Source: Paenibacillus durus ATCC 35681
GTDB taxonomy: Bacteria; Bacillota; Bacilli; Paenibacillales; Paenibacillaceae
Assembly: GCF_000993825.1 (NCBI RefSeq)
Contig: NZ_CP011114.1
Location: forward strand, 1,426,001 to 1,490,000
DNA: 64,000 nt
Direction of reading: 5' to 3'
The notes beneath the pieces are model-generated. The model was given only the letters and a program-made list of their open reading frames with translations. It had not been told where the DNA came from and ran no database searches. The translations under genes and the position numbers were made by a program. Shown here piece after piece: positions 34,888 through 43,808 of the stretch (its first letter is position 1; each line of letters starts with the position of its first letter).

Positions 34888-36153
34888 TTAACGAAACAGC
34901 CTGATCGGGGCAGCCTTGTACAGCATGATTCGGACCCATACCGTATTGATCAGCAGCATAGCGCCGGAGACGATGAATATGCCTTCGATGCCAATATAAC
35001 CCGCCAGAAAGCCGCCGATCAGCGATCCCAGCATATTGCCGAGGGCCAGCGTGCTGCTGTTGAAGCCGAAGGCTCGGCTCTCCTTGCCGTCGGGTGTATA
35101 AGAACGGATCAGGGCGTTTACGCTCGGAAGAAGTCCGCCCATGAAGACGCCCATCAGAAAGCGGACGAATATGAGCTGCCAGACGCTGCCGACGAACGCC
35201 TGCGGAATAACAAACAGGGCAGCGCCGATCAGAGCGTAGGTCAGAATCCGGTGAGCGCCGACCTTATCGCTGAGTTTGCCGAGTACCGGCGAGGCGATCA
35301 TGTTCGAGACCCCGGTTACTGCGCTGACCACTCCTGCCCAGAACGCGATATTGACAGCGGTCCCGTGCAGCCTCTCGACATATATGGGCAGCAAGGCCAT
35401 CGGGCTTAGCATGGCGAACTGAATCAGGAACGTGACGGCGAACAGCGCCGGAAGCTGCGGAACCTTGATAAGATCTTTTAATCCTTCCAAAGTGGATACC
35501 TGCGGCTTGTGGGCGGCTTCCTCGCGGTTGAAATTCTCTTTAACCAGGAACATGGCGAGCAGCGTGGCGATGGACAGCAGCAGGCCAATCACGTAAAAGA
35601 TCGGACGGAATCCGATCCAGTCCGCAAGCAGTCCGCCGATCAGCGGTCCGAGAATCGTTCCGGCTACGGAGCCGGACTGCATGAGGCCCATGGCGAATCC
35701 CATCCGGTGCTTCGGCGTCGTCCCCGAGACGAGTGAGATGGAAGCAGGATTGAATCCGGAGATGGTGCCGTTGAGCAGCCGGAGAAGGAGCAGCTGCCAG
35801 GGCGTCTGCGCAAAGCCCATCATCGTGATGACGATTGCCATGCCAAAGCCGGATCGCAGCAGCATGATTTTACGGCCGTATTTATCGGAAAGCGAGCCCC
35901 ACAGCGGCTGAAACAGAAACGAAGTCATAAAATTGGCGGAAAAAATAATACCGGCCCATATCCCGACGGCATCCCCGCGAACGCCAAGGTCCTTGGCCAG
36001 ATAGAGCGACAGAAACGGGGTGATCATCGTCATCCCGGCATTCACCAGAAATTGTCCAAACCAAAGCACATAGAGATTGATCTGCCAGGTCTCCCAAGTT
36101 TTCCACTTTTTCAATGTGCTTTTCACATCCTTTTTAAAATTCAAACCGTTCAC
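34888..36153 (-). CDS. MFS multidrug-type transporter
   Basis: A 421-residue, 12-helix MFS exporter of the DHA1 type. GSLSDKYGRKIMLLRSGF is the cytoplasmic motif A, and ASISLVSGTTPKHRMGFAMGLMQSG lies around motif C. The related second-half motif is GKLSDKVGAHRIL. The first 20 residues are amphipathic and cytoplasmic. The start is uncertain: GTG at 36153 has no clear ribosome site, and GTG at 36126 or TTG at 36114 are alternatives. It is divergent from hemE; whether it exports a tetrapyrrole or a drug cannot be said. Confidence 0.82.
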   Translation of the reverse strand: MNGLNFKKDVKSTLKKWKTWETWQINLYVLWFGQFLVNAGMTMITPFLSLYLAKDLGVRGDAVGIWAGIIFSANFMTSFLFQPLWGSLSDKYGRKIMLLRSGFGMAIVITMMGFAQTPWQLLLLRLLNGTISGFNPASISLVSGTTPKHRMGFAMGLMQSGSVAGTILGPLIGGLLADWIGFRPIFYVIGLLLSIATLLAMFLVKENFNREEAAHKPQVSTLEGLKDLIKVPQLPALFAVTFLIQFAMLSPMALLPIYVERLHGTAVNIAFWAGVVSAVTGVSNMIASPVLGKLSDKVGAHRILTYALIGAALFVIPQAFVGSVWQLIFVRFLMGVFMGGLLPSVNALIRSYTPDGKESRAFGFNSSTLALGNMLGSLIGGFLAGYIGIEGIFIVSGAMLLINTVWVRIMLYKAAPIRLFR

Positions 36154-36251
36154 AAAGATGACATTCTAATAGTATACCATATTTTTCTTAGGAACCGGAG
36201 GCGCATTCCATCCGTTGTCAAATAATTGTCATGCCTTGTAAGGTGTGACGG

Positions 36252-36280
36252 TTGTTACATTCTTTTAAAAAGGGCATAAT
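36252..36280 (+). promoter_or_regulatory. Possible hemE operon promoter
   Basis: TTGTTA (36252-36257) and CATAAT (36275-36280) have 17-base spacing. A TATAAT lies five bases further on and may be used instead. Confidence 0.4.
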
Positions 36281-36322
36281 ATAATTTAAGAAAATTTTAT
36301 CTAAATCTATGGAGATCTTATC

Positions 36323-37390
36323 ATGACCTATAACGATACTTTTATCCGCGCCTGCAGAAAGCAGGAGACGGAGCATATTCCCGTATGGTACATGCGGCAG
36401 GCCGGCCGCTACGATCCCGAATACCGGAAGATCAAAGAGAAGTACTCACTGCTGGAAATCAGCAGGCAGCCTGAATTGGCGGCGGAAATTACGATGATGC
36501 CGGTGCGTAAACTGGGCGTCGATGCGGCCATTCTTTACTCCGACATCATGAATCCGGTGGCCTCCATCGGGGTGGAGTTCGACATTGTGCAAAATATCGG
36601 GCCCGTCATCGAGCGTCCAATTCGCAGCAGCGCAGACGTAGAGCGGCTGAAGCCGGTGGATGTGGAAGGCGACCTCGGCCATATTTTGGAAACGATCGCA
36701 ATATTGGATAAAGAGCTGAAGGTGCCGCTGATTACCTTCGCCGGCGCGCCCTTCACGATTGCCAGCTATCTGATCGAAGGCCGTCCGTCCAAGAGCTATA
36801 TTCGCACCAAAGAGCTGATGTACACGCAGCCCAAAGTCTGGGAAATGCTGATGGACAAGCTCGGAGACATGGTTATCGCTTACCTAAGGGCGCATGTCCG
36901 CAGCGGAGGCAAGGCGTTTCAACTGTTCGACAGCTGGGTGGGAGCCTTGTCGCCGCAGGATTTTGAAGTATTCGTTCTGCCGACCGTCTCCCGTATTTTT
37001 GCCGAATTATCTGATTTAGATGTGCCCAAAATCTATTTTCCCGGAGTGAGCTCCGGCGAATTGCTGTCCACCCTTACGGGACTTCAAGCGGATGTGATTG
37101 GTCTGGACTGGCGGGTGCCGCTGGACGAAGGCCGGCGCAGAACCGGCGGGAATTTCGCGATCCAGGGAAATCTTGATCCATATATTCTGACCGCGCCGAT
37201 GAAGCTTATCAAAGATCGCGCCAAAGCGCTGATTGATGAAGGCATTCGCGAGCCCGGCTATGTGTTCAACCTGGGACACGGACTGTTCCCCGAAGCATCG
37301 CTCGACAAGCTGCGTGAATTGACGGAGTACGTCCACAGCTATTCCAAGGAAGCGCTGGCGCTCAAAGAAGCAGCTAGGCTGCGCTCCTGA
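36323..37390 (+). CDS. hemE: Uroporphyrinogen III decarboxylase
   Basis: A 355-residue enzyme that removes four acetate carboxyls to give coproporphyrinogen III. The N-terminal signature PVWYMRQAGRYDPEYR, the ILYSDIMNP stretch with the catalytic Asp, and GAPFTIASYLIEG are all present, as is the C-terminal FNLGHGLFPE. Length is normal. It heads a hemE-hemH-hemY operon with 40 and -4 base gaps, the usual Gram-positive order. Confidence 0.96.
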   Translation: MTYNDTFIRACRKQETEHIPVWYMRQAGRYDPEYRKIKEKYSLLEISRQPELAAEITMMPVRKLGVDAAILYSDIMNPVASIGVEFDIVQNIGPVIERPIRSSADVERLKPVDVEGDLGHILETIAILDKELKVPLITFAGAPFTIASYLIEGRPSKSYIRTKELMYTQPKVWEMLMDKLGDMVIAYLRAHVRSGGKAFQLFDSWVGALSPQDFEVFVLPTVSRIFAELSDLDVPKIYFPGVSSGELLSTLTGLQADVIGLDWRVPLDEGRRRTGGNFAIQGNLDPYILTAPMKLIKDRAKALIDEGIREPGYVFNLGHGLFPEASLDKLRELTEYVHSYSKEALALKEAARLRS

Positions 37391-37430
37391 ATATCCGCTT
37401 ATAATTATTCGTTAAGAGGTGATCTGCAAA

Positions 37431-38387
37431 TTGACAACACAAATCGGCGTTCTGGTTATGTCCTACGGTACTCCTGAAAGCCTGGAGGACGTTGAGTCTT
37501 ATTATACGCATATCCGGCGCGGCAATCCGCCATCGGCGGAACAGCTGAAAGAACTGAAGGACCGCTATGAAGCCATCGCCTGCGGAATATTCCCGCTGCG
37601 GGAAAATACGGACCGTCAGGTACAGGCGCTGCAGGACGCGCTAGGCCGAGATAATAAGGACAAGGATATCGAATATATTTGCTTCCAGGGTCTTAAGCAC
37701 GCCCGTCCTTTCATCGAGGATGGAGTGGAGCGGATGGCGGAGAGCGGCATAAGGCAGGCAATAGGCATCGTGCTCGCTCCGCATTATTCCGTCATGAGTG
37801 TCGGAGGCTATATTAAACGGGCCCAAGAAAAAGCGGAAAGCTGCGGCATTCAAATGGCATTTGTAGAAAGCTACCATCTTCATCCCAAGCTTATCGAAGC
37901 GCTTAGCCGCCGCGTATCCGCAAAGCTGGACCAGTACGAGGAGGCGGGAGCGAACCGGGAAGACGTTCGAGTGCTCTTCAGCGCCCACAGCTTGCCGGAG
38001 CGGATTCTCTCCATGGGCGATCCATACCGGGACCAACTGCTGGAGACTTCCAAGGCGGTTGCGGAGCAAACCGGAGTTACCTCGTGGCAGTTTACCTGGC
38101 AGAGCGCCGGGAGAACGGCGGAGCCCTGGCTTGGGCCGGATATTCTGGATACGCTCCACGAGCTGAGCAAAGAGCAGGTGGAATACGTGCTGTCCGCCCC
38201 GATCGGATTTGTATCCGACCATCTTGAGGTGCTGTACGATCTGGATATTGAAGCAGAGGCTGTTGCGTCCGAGCTGGATATGCGTCTGATGCGGATTGAA
38301 TCGCTGAACAGCGACCCGGCTTTCATGGCGGTGCTGAGCGATGTGGTGCGGGACCGGGCCGGAGAACTGAAGGCGGGACGCCCATGA
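37431..38387 (+). CDS. hemH: Coproporphyrin III ferrochelatase
   Basis: A 318-residue chelatase (HemH/CpfC) that inserts iron into the porphyrin. VLVMSYGTPESLEDVESYYTHI is the N-terminal signature, APHYSVMSVGGY carries the metal-site His, and SAPIGFVSDHLEVLYDLD the conserved Glu. In Gram-positives this enzyme uses coproporphyrin III. The start is TTG at 37431 behind AAGAGGTGAT; the GTG at 37419 is part of that site. Its stop overlaps the start of hemY. Confidence 0.95.
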   Translation: MTTQIGVLVMSYGTPESLEDVESYYTHIRRGNPPSAEQLKELKDRYEAIACGIFPLRENTDRQVQALQDALGRDNKDKDIEYICFQGLKHARPFIEDGVERMAESGIRQAIGIVLAPHYSVMSVGGYIKRAQEKAESCGIQMAFVESYHLHPKLIEALSRRVSAKLDQYEEAGANREDVRVLFSAHSLPERILSMGDPYRDQLLETSKAVAEQTGVTSWQFTWQSAGRTAEPWLGPDILDTLHELSKEQVEYVLSAPIGFVSDHLEVLYDLDIEAEAVASELDMRLMRIESLNSDPAFMAVLSDVVRDRAGELKAGRP

Positions 38388-39877
38388 GCGGAGCTTCACG
38401 CAAAGTCGTCATTATCGGTGGAGGTCTGAGCGGACTAAGCGCCGCTTTTTACGTGCGCAAATATTATAAAGAAGCCGGCATCCAGCCGGAAATAGTCATT
38501 CTCGAAAAAGAGCGCAGCCTTGGCGGGAAAATTGAGACCTTACATAAGGATGGCTTCGTGATCGAAAAAGGGCCGGATTCCTTCCTGGCCCGCAAGAAGG
38601 AAATGAGCGACCTGGCGGGAGAATTGGAGATCGACCATGAGCTGGTAACGACCAATCCGAACGCCAAGAAGACTTATATCTTGCAGCGCGGTAAGCTGCT
38701 GCCGATGCCCGCCGGCCTTATGCTGGGCATTCCGACGGATCTTAAGCCCTTTATAGGCACCAGGCTGCTCTCCTTTCCCGGCAAACTGCGCGCGCTTATG
38801 GATTTCGTTATTCCGCCCCGGCGCGGGGAGGAGGACGAGCCGCTTGGAGAGCTGATTGAGCGGCGCTTCGGAACAGAGGTGCTGGAGAACTTGACGGAGC
38901 CCCTCCTGGCCGGGATTTATGCGGCGGATATGCGGAAGATCAGCCTGCAGGCGACCTTTCCGCAGTTCGGTGAGATCGAGCGGCAGCACGGCAGTCTGAT
39001 TCGCGGCATGATAATGGGGAAAAAGCCTCAAGAGACGCATACCGGCACGAAAAAGAGCATGTTCCTGACCTTCCGTCAGGGACTGCAAAGTCTCGTGCAT
39101 GCGCTTATACATGAGCTGTATGATGTGGAGCAGCGCACGGAAACCGCCGCGATTGCTATCTATGACCGGATCGCCGAAACGAATAGCGGCACGGCCGGGG
39201 CTGAGGGAGCTGCGGCCTCGGCTGCTTTGGAACCAGCTGTTTCACCGCAAGCGCGCTACGCGGTAGAACTCGGAAACGGCGAATTACTGCCTGCGGACGA
39301 CATCTATATCACGATTCCCAATTTCGCGGCGGCCGAGCTGCTGCGCCCGCATATCGATGTATCGGCACTGGACGCGGTGAACTATGTATCGGTTGCCAAT
39401 GTGGTTATGGCCTTTTCCGGCAAAGAAATGGACGGTAATTTCGACGGCTCGGGCTTTCTCGTTCCCCGGAAGGAAGGGCGGAATATTACGGCCTGCACCT
39501 GGACTTCGGCCAAATGGCTGCATACGAGTCCCGAGGACAAGGTGCTGCTGCGCTGTTATGTGGGACGTTCGGGCGACGAGCAGAATGTGCAACTGCCGGA
39601 CGAAGCGCTGGAAGAGCTGGTGCGCAAGGATCTGCGCGAGATTATGGGCGTAACGGCCCGGCCGTTGTTCACGGAAATTACGCGGCTGCCGAACTCGATG
39701 CCGCAGTATCCTGTTGGGCATCCGGCCGCAATTGCAGCGCTCCGCAGCGATCTGGCCGCCGTCCTTCCAGGCGTGCACGTATTCGGAGCCGGATATGACG
39801 GGATCGGCATGCCGGACTGCATTAAATTTGCGAAGCTTACGGCGAAGGCGGCTGCCGAAGGACTGCAAGCGAACTGA
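38384..39877 (+). CDS. hemY: Coproporphyrinogen III oxidase, HemY/CgoX type
   Basis: A 497-residue FAD enzyme that oxidises coproporphyrinogen III in the Gram-positive haem route. VVIIGGGLSGLSAAFYVRK (8-26) is the FAD-binding Rossmann motif, ILEKERSLGGKIET follows, and the C-terminal VFGAGYDGIGMPDC is the family FAD clamp. Residues 263-289 are an Ala/Gly/Ser-rich insertion (low complexity) before PQARYAVELG, not a feature of the core fold. The ATGA overlap with hemH predicts translational coupling. Confidence 0.95.
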   Translation: MSGASRKVVIIGGGLSGLSAAFYVRKYYKEAGIQPEIVILEKERSLGGKIETLHKDGFVIEKGPDSFLARKKEMSDLAGELEIDHELVTTNPNAKKTYILQRGKLLPMPAGLMLGIPTDLKPFIGTRLLSFPGKLRALMDFVIPPRRGEEDEPLGELIERRFGTEVLENLTEPLLAGIYAADMRKISLQATFPQFGEIERQHGSLIRGMIMGKKPQETHTGTKKSMFLTFRQGLQSLVHALIHELYDVEQRTETAAIAIYDRIAETNSGTAGAEGAAASAALEPAVSPQARYAVELGNGELLPADDIYITIPNFAAAELLRPHIDVSALDAVNYVSVANVVMAFSGKEMDGNFDGSGFLVPRKEGRNITACTWTSAKWLHTSPEDKVLLRCYVGRSGDEQNVQLPDEALEELVRKDLREIMGVTARPLFTEITRLPNSMPQYPVGHPAAIAALRSDLAAVLPGVHVFGAGYDGIGMPDCIKFAKLTAKAAAEGLQAN

Positions 39878-39919
39878 TTTCTTCATACGTTATCTATCAC
39901 ATGATCGCAATATTAGCTG

Positions 39920-39961
39920 ACGGCGAAGCGCGGGTTCTGCCCGCTCTTCGCCGTTTTTTTT
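39920..39961 (+). terminator. Terminator of the hem operon
   Basis: ACGGCGAAGCGCGGG pairs with CCCGCTCTTCGCCGT (one mismatch) and is followed by eight T residues. Confidence 0.93.
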
Positions 39962-40081
39962 ACAGCATGGTTGTTCGGAAGACAAGGGGCCTCTTTCCGT
40001 CTTCGTTCTTGCTTGTTCGGGAGAGATTGATAGATATGATATAATAGAACGAGTTTAGCGGGCAAAGGAGTCAGAATACAT

Positions 40082-41467
40082 ATGTATCCCCCTAGATCCA
40101 GCAAAAAAAGAAGCAATAACACCAGAAAGAAGAGAAAAAACCGGATTTGGTCTTGGATCAACTTCAGTTTGCTGGCGCTGATCACGGTTCTGCTGTTCTA
40201 TTTATTCTACAGCGGAGGGGGCCGCGATAGCATTCCTCTCCCCGAGACGGGAACGGCTTCGCCTTCACCGGAGAGATCAGCGGCGGCGGGAACCGCTGGA
40301 GCGGCTGAGCCCGGGGCATTAGGCGGAGCTTCAGCCGCTCCGTCAGACGTGCTTCAGCCGTCCGCTTCGGCCGCACCGTCTGCGGAAGCCATGCCGACGC
40401 CGTCTCCCGCAGCTAGTACAGGCAGCGGGCCGGAGCAGTCCGGCGCTTCACAGCAGGCGCCGGGAGCCGAAGCTGACGGGCAGTCGGCAGGACTGCCGGA
40501 CGGCGAGGATGGCAGCGGAAAGACGGTAACGCTGAATTTTGCGGGTGATGTTATTTTTGCCAGCAAAGTCGGTGAGCTGTTGAAGCAGAAGGGCTATGAC
40601 TATCCGTACGCCCGTCTGGGCGGGATGTTCCTACAGGATGACCTTTCCGTCATCAATCTGGAAACGCCTGTCACCGACCGAGGCACGGAGGCGAACAAGA
40701 CCTTTGTGTTCAAGTCGCCTCCGGAGGCGCTGAATGCGCTGAAGGCTGCGGGAGTGGATGCCGTTAATCTGGCGAATAACCATACACTGGACATGGGCGA
40801 GCAGGGGCTGCGGGATACGCTTACCAATCTGAGTCAACAAGGCATTCCGTTCGTCGGAGCCGGAGCAGACTCCACCCAGGCTTATTCGGCGCAATATTTT
40901 AATCGCAAAGGAATGACCATTGCTCTGCTCGGCTTTACGCGGGTCATCCCCGAAGCCGGATGGGTAGCCGGAAAGGGCAAGCCCGGCGTAGCCTCCGCAT
41001 ATGACAGTGGCCCGGCGCTTAAGGCGATAGCCGAAGCCAGAAAAAAAGCGGATATTGTCGCCGTGATCGTCCATTGGGGGAAGGAACGGGAAAATGAGCC
41101 GAATGCGGTACAGCAGTCGCTGGGCAGGAGCTTTATCGACGCCGGCGCGGATCTCGTAATCGGGGGGCATCCCCATGTCCTTCAGGGACTTGAGCCGTAT
41201 AAAGGGAAGTGGATCGCGTATAGTACGGGCAACTTTATTTTTACGCGTTCTTCTGCGAAGACCACCTGGGAGACGGCGGTGTTTCAGGCCGAATGCAGCG
41301 TCCAGGGACAATGCTCGATGAAGCTTACGCCTTTTGAAGCCGAATTGGGTCAGCCGGTGCCAATGAGCGCTGCTGACGGGCAGAAGCTGCTGCGGCGGGT
41401 AGAATCGCTCTCTTCCGGCAAAGTGGAGATCGACGAAGCGGGCAGAGTGACGGAGGCCGGACGTTAG
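40082..41467 (+). CDS. CapA-family (PgsA-like) metallophosphatase-fold protein
   Basis: A 461-residue membrane-anchored protein. Residues 1-20 are very basic, 24-43 form a transmembrane helix, 48-145 are a low-complexity Ala/Pro/Ser linker, and about 150-440 is the CapA domain: NFAGDVIFA, NLETPVTDRG, VNLANNHTLDMGEQG, VHWGKERENEP and VIGGHPHVLQGLEPYKGKWIAYSTGNFIF. CapA/PgsA proteins take part in poly-gamma-glutamate production, but no pgsBC genes are here, and solo members are common in Paenibacillus. The ATG follows AAAGGAG. Confidence 0.85.
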   Translation: MYPPRSSKKRSNNTRKKRKNRIWSWINFSLLALITVLLFYLFYSGGGRDSIPLPETGTASPSPERSAAAGTAGAAEPGALGGASAAPSDVLQPSASAAPSAEAMPTPSPAASTGSGPEQSGASQQAPGAEADGQSAGLPDGEDGSGKTVTLNFAGDVIFASKVGELLKQKGYDYPYARLGGMFLQDDLSVINLETPVTDRGTEANKTFVFKSPPEALNALKAAGVDAVNLANNHTLDMGEQGLRDTLTNLSQQGIPFVGAGADSTQAYSAQYFNRKGMTIALLGFTRVIPEAGWVAGKGKPGVASAYDSGPALKAIAEARKKADIVAVIVHWGKERENEPNAVQQSLGRSFIDAGADLVIGGHPHVLQGLEPYKGKWIAYSTGNFIFTRSSAKTTWETAVFQAECSVQGQCSMKLTPFEAELGQPVPMSAADGQKLLRRVESLSSGKVEIDEAGRVTEAGR

Positions 41468-41534
41468 CTTCCTGGTAATCCGCAGCCTGTACACTTCGGA
41501 GGATGCTTACATTTTTTTCGGGAGGGCTTGCTGT

Positions 41535-42272
41535 ATGATGAACAACTTGTGCGTCGCTCATCGGGGATTTTCCGGCAAGGCTCCGGAGAACACGCTGGCC
41601 GCCATCCGTATGGCGATGGAACTCCCGTATGTGACCTGGATGGAAATCGACGTTCAACTGACGAGGGATGGAGTGCCTGTTCTGATTCACGATTACAGCC
41701 TGGACCGGACGACCAATGGCCGCGGCAAAGTGAAGAATATGGATTGGAGCCATATGCGGCTTCTCGATGCCGGGGGCTGGAAGGGCCGCGCCTTTCGGGG
41801 CGAAGGAGTTCCTTCGCTGGAAGAGGTGCTCGATCTGTGCAAAGGGCGGCTGCGGCTGAATATCGAGCTTAAGAACGCCGGCAACCTGTATCCCGGCATT
41901 GAAAAGACGGTTACGGAGCTGATCGCCTCCAAAGGGATGCAGGGCGAGACCGTGCTGACATCATTCGACTCCGGCACGCTGCTAAGGTGCGAAGAAGCCG
42001 ATCCCGGCATCCGCCGGGGACTGATCTTGGACTCCAGGTGGGGCGATCCGGCCGGGCGCGTGCGGGAATTGGGCTGTTCTTTTTTATCTATAGGCTTCTC
42101 CCGCCTTACTCCCGGGCTGGCCAGATTTTTGTCGGGGCGCGGGGTCGGCATCATGGCCTGGACGGTGAATAAAGCTAAAGAGATGCGTCGCCTGGCGGAC
42201 ATGCATTCTGATATAATGATATGTACGAATCGCCCGGATATTTGGGGGGAGACGTTTTTAGGAAGCAAGTGA
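41535..42272 (+). CDS. Glycerophosphodiester phosphodiesterase
   Basis: A 245-residue GDPD-fold enzyme without a signal peptide, so cytoplasmic. CVAHRGFSGKAPENT holds the catalytic His and Arg, EIDVQLTRDGVPVLIHDYSLDRTTNG holds the Glu/Asp metal ligands and second His, and NIELKNAG the third acid. The C-terminal GIMAWTVNKAKEM is the family closing motif. It frees glycerol 3-phosphate from lipid headgroups. The start has GGGAGGG ten bases before. Confidence 0.9.
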   Translation: MMNNLCVAHRGFSGKAPENTLAAIRMAMELPYVTWMEIDVQLTRDGVPVLIHDYSLDRTTNGRGKVKNMDWSHMRLLDAGGWKGRAFRGEGVPSLEEVLDLCKGRLRLNIELKNAGNLYPGIEKTVTELIASKGMQGETVLTSFDSGTLLRCEEADPGIRRGLILDSRWGDPAGRVRELGCSFLSIGFSRLTPGLARFLSGRGVGIMAWTVNKAKEMRRLADMHSDIMICTNRPDIWGETFLGSK

Positions 42273-42301
42273 CTAAACAAACTGACAGGAAAGAGAGCTG
42301 A

Positions 42302-42931
42302 ATGCCAATGTGCGCTGCTGTAAACAACTTGTACTGTGTGGGACGGAACTACAAACTTCATGCGGAGGAGCTCGGCAATAAAGTGCCAACCGAACCGTTG
42401 ATTTTCTTGAAGCCCTCTCATGCGGCTGTTCGTCTTGACAAAGAAACCATTCAGCTGCCGAAGGATTCCGGTCAGGTTCATTATGAAGGCGAGCTTGTGC
42501 TGCGCATCGCGCGTGACTACGTTCCCGGCATGAGCGTGGAAGAACTGGTGGATTCCATGGCTCTTGGACTGGATTTCACATTGCGGGACATTCATAACGA
42601 TCTGCAAAAAAAGGGGCTTTCCTGGACGCCAGCCAAGGGCTTTAAAAATGCCGCGCCTCTGACCCCATTCATCGCATTTCCTTCCAAGGAAGAGCTGGAA
42701 GCGACCGATTTCACGGTTCGCAAGAACGGTGAAGAAGTGCAGCGGGGCAATGTGAAGAACATGATTTTTTCGCTGCAGACGATTGTGGATTTTATCGGCA
42801 GCCGCTACGGGCTAGGTAAGGATGACGTGATCTTCACCGGCACGCCCGCAGGCGTCGGTCCTACCGTCTCGGGCGATTCGTTCGAGCTGTATTGGGGCGA
42901 CCGGCTGATGGGCACCTGCCTCATCGGATAA
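42302..42931 (+). CDS. Fumarylacetoacetate hydrolase family protein
   Basis: A 209-residue FAH-fold protein. YCVGRNYKLHAEELG is the opening motif; metal ligands are seen in VHYEGELVLRI (Glu, Glu) and LGLDFTLRDIHND (Asp); IIFTGTPAGVGP-like VIFTGTPAGVGPTVSGD closes the active site. Family members act on acylpyruvates, oxaloacetate or ring-cleavage products; housekeeping oxaloacetate decarboxylation/tautomerisation is a common role. AGGAAAGAGAG precedes the ATG. Confidence 0.87.
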   Translation: MPMCAAVNNLYCVGRNYKLHAEELGNKVPTEPLIFLKPSHAAVRLDKETIQLPKDSGQVHYEGELVLRIARDYVPGMSVEELVDSMALGLDFTLRDIHNDLQKKGLSWTPAKGFKNAAPLTPFIAFPSKEELEATDFTVRKNGEEVQRGNVKNMIFSLQTIVDFIGSRYGLGKDDVIFTGTPAGVGPTVSGDSFELYWGDRLMGTCLIG

Positions 42932-42964
42932 CTTACTCAAGGATCATATACTGGAGTTGAAATC

Positions 42965-43768
42965 ATGCAGTGGGTAATCGGCGCCTTGGGCGCCTTGTTC
43001 GTTGCCGGAGCGGCTTATCATAAGGGTTCGTTGAGTTTATCCGGGATGCTTGCCGCCATGCTCATGGGCACTGTCTATTTCGGAGCGGGCAACGCCTTTT
43101 GGTTCGGAATATTGCTGCTGTTCTTCATCTCCTCCAGCCTGCTGTCGAAGCTCAGGGCGGAGCATAAGGAGGAATTGGAACGTTCCTATGCCAAGACAGG
43201 AAGGCGGGATGCCGGCCAAGTGTTCGCCAACGGCGGTCTCGGCATGCTGTTCGTTCTGCTGAATGCCGTGTACCCGCTGCCCGCATGGGAGCTGCTCTTC
43301 GTCGGTGTGATGGCGACGGTGACTGCGGATACGTGGGCGACGGAAATCGGCACCTTGAACAAAAAGCCGCCACGATCAATACTGAACGGCAAAAAACTTC
43401 CAACAGGCGCTTCCGGCGGCGTTTCGCTCCCGGGTACGCTTGCGGCTGCGGCGGGCGGTCTCCTAATCGGCATCGCATCATGGGTTTTGCAGCATTTGAC
43501 AGGAATGACTGGACAGTCGTTTGTGGCTTTAGCGGCTGCGGGCCTCCTTGGAGGACTCGTTGGCGCTTTTGCCGATTCCCTCCTTGGCGCTACGGTGCAG
43601 AAGATGAACCGCTGCGCCGTATGCGGCCGAGAGGTGGAGAGCGGGGTCCATTGCGGCATGCCCACGGCGCATGCGAGAGGGTGGCATTGGATGAGCAATG
43701 ATGCGGTGAATGCCCTAAGCTCGATTGCCGGAGGAGCCGTGGCGCTGCTGATCGGCGGGCTGATGTGA
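42965..43768 (+). CDS. DUF92 family integral membrane protein
   Basis: A 267-residue protein with about six helices. GMLAAMLMGTVYFGAGN, RDAGQVFANGGLG, ATVTADTWATEIGTLNKKPPRSILNGKKLPTGASGG (split by a loop) and the C-terminal WMSNDAVNALSSIAGG are the DUF92/TIGR00297 marks. The function in bacteria is unclear; plant and archaeal relatives include phytyl-phosphate (VTE6) kinases. Two Cys-x-x-Cys-like residues in MNRCAVCGREVESGVHCG form a small possible metal site. Confidence 0.85.
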   Translation: MQWVIGALGALFVAGAAYHKGSLSLSGMLAAMLMGTVYFGAGNAFWFGILLLFFISSSLLSKLRAEHKEELERSYAKTGRRDAGQVFANGGLGMLFVLLNAVYPLPAWELLFVGVMATVTADTWATEIGTLNKKPPRSILNGKKLPTGASGGVSLPGTLAAAAGGLLIGIASWVLQHLTGMTGQSFVALAAAGLLGGLVGAFADSLLGATVQKMNRCAVCGREVESGVHCGMPTAHARGWHWMSNDAVNALSSIAGGAVALLIGGLM

Positions 43769-43808
43769 TTGTTTAGTTCCAAATCTACAGGGAAGGCGAA
43801 TAACGACT

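Noticed and set aside
40225..40530. Repetitive-looking Ala/Pro/Ser coding stretch in the CapA-like gene as a DNA repeat
   Set aside because: It is a low-complexity protein linker with varied codons, not a tandem DNA repeat.
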